Part shown: positions 60,451 through 64,000 of the stretch, piece by piece | How the letters are laid out: each line of letters starts with the position of its first letter | How positions within the stretch are numbered: position 1 is the stretch's first letter | Assembly (NCBI GenBank): GCA_029948255.1 | Contig: JALIZF010001638.1 | Location: 186,001-250,000, forward strand | Length of the DNA: 64,000 nt | Direction: 5' to 3' | From: Telmatactis stephensoni | Taxonomy: Eukaryota; Cnidaria; Anthozoa; Actiniaria; Isophelliidae | Notes under the pieces: model-generated | Seen by the model: only the letters and a program-made list of their open reading frames with translations | Databases searched by the model: none | What the model was told of the DNA's origin: nothing | Position numbers and translations under genes: made by a program

Positions 60451-61794
60451 ATGGCTTTATGTGATCAAGTGTTCTGTGGTACGATTGTTCATTCTACGTT
60501 CGAAAACCCAATGAGTGTTCTTCAGAACAAGGCAATTGGAATAAACAAAGATGGAATTATCGTATTCGTAGAGGACGCGTCACAACTGAACAGCCTTAAA
60601 AGAGCCTTTGGCTGTATGGATGATCAAATAACGCATCTTTCAGATCACCAATTTATTTTGCCAGGATTCATCGATACCCACATCCATGCTTCGCAATATG
60701 CTTATGTTGGAACAGGATATGACCTCCCGCTGCTGAAATGGTTAGAAAAATACACATTCCGTAATGAGGCAAAGTTCAAAGATAAAGAGTTTGCCAGAAG
60801 GGTCTATGCAAAGATCGTGTCTCGAACTCTAAACCATGGTACAACAACTGCTAGCTATTTTGCTACTATACATTACGAAGCCAGCACGATTTTAGCTGAT
60901 TCAGTGGAGGAATTTGGCCAAAGAGCTTACATAGGGAAAGTATGCATGGATGTAAATTCACCAGATTACTACAAAGAAAGCACACAACAGTCTGTTGAAG
61001 ATACTGAGAGATTTATTCAGTATGTTCAAAGCAAAAAAAATCCCCTGATCACCCCAGTAATAACACCAAGGTTTGCTATTTCATGCACAGAGGGGCTGAT
61101 GACAAGGCTAGCTGAACTGGCCAATAAATATCAACTACCAGTTCAATCCCACCTAAGTGAAAACATAGATGAAATCAACTTTGTCAATGAGGCATTCCCA
61201 GATTGTGGCAGCTATACTGGAGTTTACCAAAAGTGTGGTTTGTTGGGTGAGAGATCCTATATGACACATTGCTGTCACATATCCTCTGCTGAACTTAACA
61301 TCCTCACTGAAACTGGCACAGGTATATCACACTGCCCAGCATCAAATATCAATTTACGAAGTGGTCTTGCAGATGTCAGGTTCTTAGAAAACAACAACAT
61401 GAAACTTGGCCTAGGAACAGACATAGCTGGGGGGCACTGCTATTCCATGTTAAATGCCATCCTATCAGCCATCAATGTTTCCAATATTATTGCTATTAAT
61501 ACCAAGGGGTACAAGCCTATCTCCCACCGAGAAGCATTCTACATGGCCACCCTTGGTGGAAGTAGAGTACTTGGTCTTGATAAGAAGATTGGTAATTTTG
61601 AAGTTGGCAAGGAGTTTGATGCATTATTGGTGGATCCTTTGGCAGATGACTCGCCTTTTGATTGCTTTGAAGAAGATGGTATGGAAGATGTAGTCCAAAA
61701 GTTCTTGTACTGTGGAGATGATAGGAATATCAAAAGAGTTTTTGTTGCAGGGAAGTTAGTTGCTGGAAGAGATAAGTTAGTTAGCGAGCAGTGA
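60451..61794 (+). CDS. GDA: Guanine deaminase
   Basis: A 447-residue intronless frame with metal-dependent amidohydrolase motifs in order: PGFIDTHIHASQY (zinc ligands His77 and His79), NHGTTTASYF, QSHLSE (His234, Glu237), MTHC (His273), SHCPASN, GLGTDIAGG (Asp324), and a C-terminal LGGSRVLGLDKKIGNFEVGK, which is highly typical of GDA. It hydrolyses guanine to xanthine and ammonia in purine salvage and catabolism, in the cytosol. Length matches the family (about 454 aa in human). The C-terminus ends VSEQ and lacks the PDZ-binding tail of mammalian cypin. The start at 60451 gives the expected N-terminus (FCGTIVHSTFENPM). No introns are present, so it may be a retrocopy or a lineage that lost introns; the frame is undamaged. 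A CRE-like palindrome lies upstream, and a dispersed element begins about 30-40 bases after the stop. Confidence 0.95.
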   Translation: MALCDQVFCGTIVHSTFENPMSVLQNKAIGINKDGIIVFVEDASQLNSLKRAFGCMDDQITHLSDHQFILPGFIDTHIHASQYAYVGTGYDLPLLKWLEKYTFRNEAKFKDKEFARRVYAKIVSRTLNHGTTTASYFATIHYEASTILADSVEEFGQRAYIGKVCMDVNSPDYYKESTQQSVEDTERFIQYVQSKKNPLITPVITPRFAISCTEGLMTRLAELANKYQLPVQSHLSENIDEINFVNEAFPDCGSYTGVYQKCGLLGERSYMTHCCHISSAELNILTETGTGISHCPASNINLRSGLADVRFLENNNMKLGLGTDIAGGHCYSMLNAILSAINVSNIIAINTKGYKPISHREAFYMATLGGSRVLGLDKKIGNFEVGKEFDALLVDPLADDSPFDCFEEDGMEDVVQKFLYCGDDRNIKRVFVAGKLVAGRDKLVSEQ

Positions 61795-61825
61795 GCCCAG
61801 GGATGGGAGGGTGTGGGGGAGTTAC

Positions 61826-62195
61826 TTTTCCAGGGGGGGGACCTCCCATATGTTTTGAGTGGGGATGCTCATTGTACCTTTTAGGGGTCAAAATCAGAGA
61901 TCTGTTCCCTTGCCTTTGGGGTGTTCAAATGTTATTGAACTACCAGAGACTAAGCTGGTACCTTTTAGGGGTCAAAATCAGTGATCTGGTAAATTTTACA
62001 GAAAGCATATGAAGATTCTGTCCTTAATGCTATTAAAACTGAAAAATATTTCATTAGTTTTTGAGTTGGTACCTTTTAGGGGTAAAAATCATATGTTGCC
62101 ATGCCCACCTGGATAAGACTTGGGTACCATTTAGGGGTCATTTTCAAAATTTCTGATGAGCATCCCCACCCTTCTACATATGATTCCCCTTCCTA
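61826..62195 (+). mobile_element. GGTACCTTTTAGGGG element, copy B, in the GDA 3' flank
   Basis: Begins with a G run about 30 bases after the GDA stop. It contains GTGGGGATGCTCATTGTACC, repeated TACCTTTTAGGGG motifs, CATGCCCACCTGG, and the inverted end GATGAGCATCCCCAC. Inside it ATTAAA (62032) could act as the GDA poly(A) signal. Confidence 0.75.
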
Positions 62196-62397
62196 GGGCT
62201 ACTTCCATATTTGTGAGTACCCAAGGACATTTGCTTGATAGATTTAAGTTTTTAGGTCTTTCTGTTGTACACAGGTAACCCAGTCTGACTGATGGTAGCC
62301 TGTGAAGTGGCCCTCGTGAAGAGGGCCCTTGCAAAGAGGGCTGCTATCTGATAGAGTCCTACATTCTTAAAATGCCAATGTATACATGCCTACACAG

Positions 62398-62822
62398 GGT
62401 TCCCAGGGGTCAGGGAAAAGTCAGGGAAAAACACAGTAAGGAAAAAGTCAGGGAATTCATTATTTGGTCAGAGAAATTGAGATTTTTACTTGAAGTCAGG
62501 GAAAAAGTCAGTGAATTTTGTATAAGTAACTAAACAAAAAATTATTGTAGATGCTATTTTAAGTATAGAAAAAAACTTTCAAAAAAGAATCAATTATTTG
62601 GAGCATTTAACAAACTGGTCATGTTAGTTACACCGACATTTTTTATTTTTTGTCTTCTGTGGAATAGTCATATGAAAAAAAAGCCCTGGACACAACTTAA
62701 AGGCAGCCATATTGGAAGTAACTTATAAATTGTCGTGTTTATCTTGTGCAAAATAGTCAGGAAAAACTGAGTTTTGGTGAGAAAAGTCAGGGAATTTAAT
62801 ATTTCAGAATGACTAGGAACCC
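62398..62822 (+). mobile_element. GTCAGGGAAAA repeat element
   Basis: AGGGTTCCCAGG near 62397 and the inverse AGGAACCCTAG near 62815 bound a segment in which GTCAGGGAAAA-like units occur repeatedly (62410, 62424, 62446, 62497, 62787 regions). No coding capacity. Confidence 0.5.
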
Positions 62823-62939
62823 TAGTACACATACATACATATTCTAGCTATAATAATATTGGTGATGCAGGTTTTAAAAATCTGGTAGGCTGGCCTGAGG
62901 CCGATGTGCCCCCCCCCCCCCCCATATTGTTATTATATA

Positions 62940-63095
62940 TTATTTTTATAGAGACTAGTCATGAGTCTAGTCACCAAATCTTTCACATAGTTTATATAGT
63001 TTTCTTATTGATTGTAAAGTGCTTTTGAGCCACAGAAAAATAGATTTAATAGATATTAATAGATTTAATAGATTTATTATTATTATTATTGGCAT
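62940..63095 (+). mobile_element. Probable LINE/SINE 3' end with (ATT)n tail
   Basis: TTGATTGTAAAGTGCTTTTGAGC followed by AATAGATTTAATAGAT repeats and (ATT)n at 63076-63091 resembles the 3' end of a CR1/L2-like element. It is preceded by a C run (62910-62924). Confidence 0.35.
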
Positions 63096-63481
63096 ATTAT
63101 CTTTGGAATTGCACATGCATTTTATCAATCTTATATCTTTCATATGTGATTATTCAATTTAGGTTTACAAACTGTTTATGTGAATATTCATTCTGGCAAT
63201 ATAAATTTTGAAATAACATTCATTATGAACCTGTCATTGTAAATGATTTTGTACAATTTAGTACCAATAATTTAAATTTTGGCCAGGGGGCACTCCTATA
63301 TATTTTGAGCAGGGATGCTCATCATACTCTTTAGGGGTTAAAATCAGCAATCTGGTACCTTTTAGGGTGTCTCAAATTTTATTAGACCGCCAGAGACTAA
63401 GCTGTAGCTAGTACCTTTGAGGGTGTTCTTCAGTTAATAAGATACTCTCATAAACCATTTACAAGTAGGTGTTTGATTTAC

Positions 63482-63670
63482 CAATTAGACAACAGAAAGC
63501 CGCGCGCCCATGGCGTTATTGACGCACGAGAGAAAATATAAAGAACGATTAACAAACGTAAGAGTGGCACGAGGCGTAGCCGAGTGCGACTCTAGTTTGT
63601 TAAGAGTTCTTTATATTTTCTCAAGTGCGTCTATAACGCAATGGGCAAGCGGATTTCTGTTGTCTAATTG
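63482..63670. mobile_element. Nested MITE with about 75-base inverted arms
   Basis: CAATTAGACAACAGAAAGCC (63482 on) and GAAAATATAAAGAACGATTAAC pair with GTTAAGAGTTCTTTATATTT and GGATTTCTGTTGTCTAATTG (ending 63670), with a few mismatches. It is inserted in element copy C. Confidence 0.75.
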
Positions 63671-63705
63671 ATTTATAACAGAGCCTAGAACGTTAAAAAC
63701 GGAGC

Positions 63706-63884
63706 CGTGCAGCCCATGGGGAAATAGTTCATAGATTTTTCAGCCAATCAGAACGCGCGTTATATGTGTCGCCATCTTAAAAACGAACGATTTGAAAAAG
63801 ACGATGACGAAGATAGTGCGCGCGCAGTGCAGCCCATGGGCAAATAGTTCATAGCTATCTGGCCAATCAGAGCGCGCGTAAGAT
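63706..63884 (+). repeat. Direct repeat of about 60 bases
   Basis: GTGCAGCCCATGGG, AAATAGTTCATAG and CCAATCAGA/GCGCGCGT occur in order at 63706-63766 and again at 63824-63884, 118 bases apart. Confidence 0.7.
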
Positions 63885-64000
63885 TGTAGCTATGTTATAA
63901 GATTCTGTCTTTAATACTATTTAAAATGGAAAAATATTACATTTATTGTTTTTGAGTTGGTACCTTTTAGGGGTAAAAATCATGTGTAGCCACGCCCACC

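Larger units (their letters stand above)
63283..64000 (+). mobile_element. GGTACCTTTTAGGGG element, copy C, interrupted and cut by window end
   Basis: The left part (63283-63470) matches copies A and B (GGGATGCTCATCATACTC, CTGGTACCTTTTAGGGTG, CAGAGACTAAGCTG). The right part resumes near 63898 (GATTCTGTCTTTAATACTAT, GTTGGTACCTTTTAGGGG). About 420 bases of other elements are nested between. The right end lies beyond the window. Confidence 0.7.

Noticed and set aside
61454..61733. Short ORFs on both strands within GDA
   Set aside because: They lie fully inside the strong GDA frame.

Overview
The window looks like eukaryotic, metazoan nuclear DNA: AT-rich, with intron-bearing genes, GT-AG splice sites, many microsatellites and many short inverted-repeat elements. 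Gene content and repeat style suggest an anthozoan cnidarian, probably a stony coral. That assignment is inference; no sequence search was run.

Region 1 (1-35.8 kb) is a head-to-tail array of four ABCC4/MRP4-like transporter genes, all on the + strand, with starts at 194, 10527, 19773 and 29992. Each copy has the same six coding exons. Splicing by phase gives an intact 1302-residue two-TMD, two-NBD protein from copies 2 and 4. Copy 1 carries three single-base indels and copy 3 carries three, so both read as pseudogenes unless these are assembly errors. The spacers are duplicated too; each carries a degenerate LINE 3' end and several hairpin elements. Patchy similarity among copies points to gene conversion, including one tract in copy 3 whose source is not in the window.

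Region 2 (35.8-53.0 kb) has no recognised gene. It holds MITE-like fold-back elements, an old tandem duplication of about 0.55 kb, tRNA-like SINE heads, a complex TTTG/TTGG satellite, and a few exon-like ORFs with good splice sites that I cannot identify.

Region 3 (53.0-53.8 kb) is a single-exon POU-homeodomain gene, closest by motif to POU class I (Pit-1/POU1F1). It is followed by about 6 kb of repeats and intergenic DNA.

Region 4 (60.4-61.8 kb) is an intronless guanine deaminase (GDA) gene. A cluster of fold-back elements and a perfect palindrome containing a CRE core lie upstream. A member of a dispersed GGTACCTTTTAGGGG element family starts within about 40 bases of its stop codon. Two other copies of that family lie near 45.2 kb and at the right edge of the window.

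The three gene types (drug/organic-anion efflux, a developmental transcription factor, purine salvage) show no evident functional link. The most notable system here is the ABCC4 array, with its conversion mosaics and mixed intact and broken copies.
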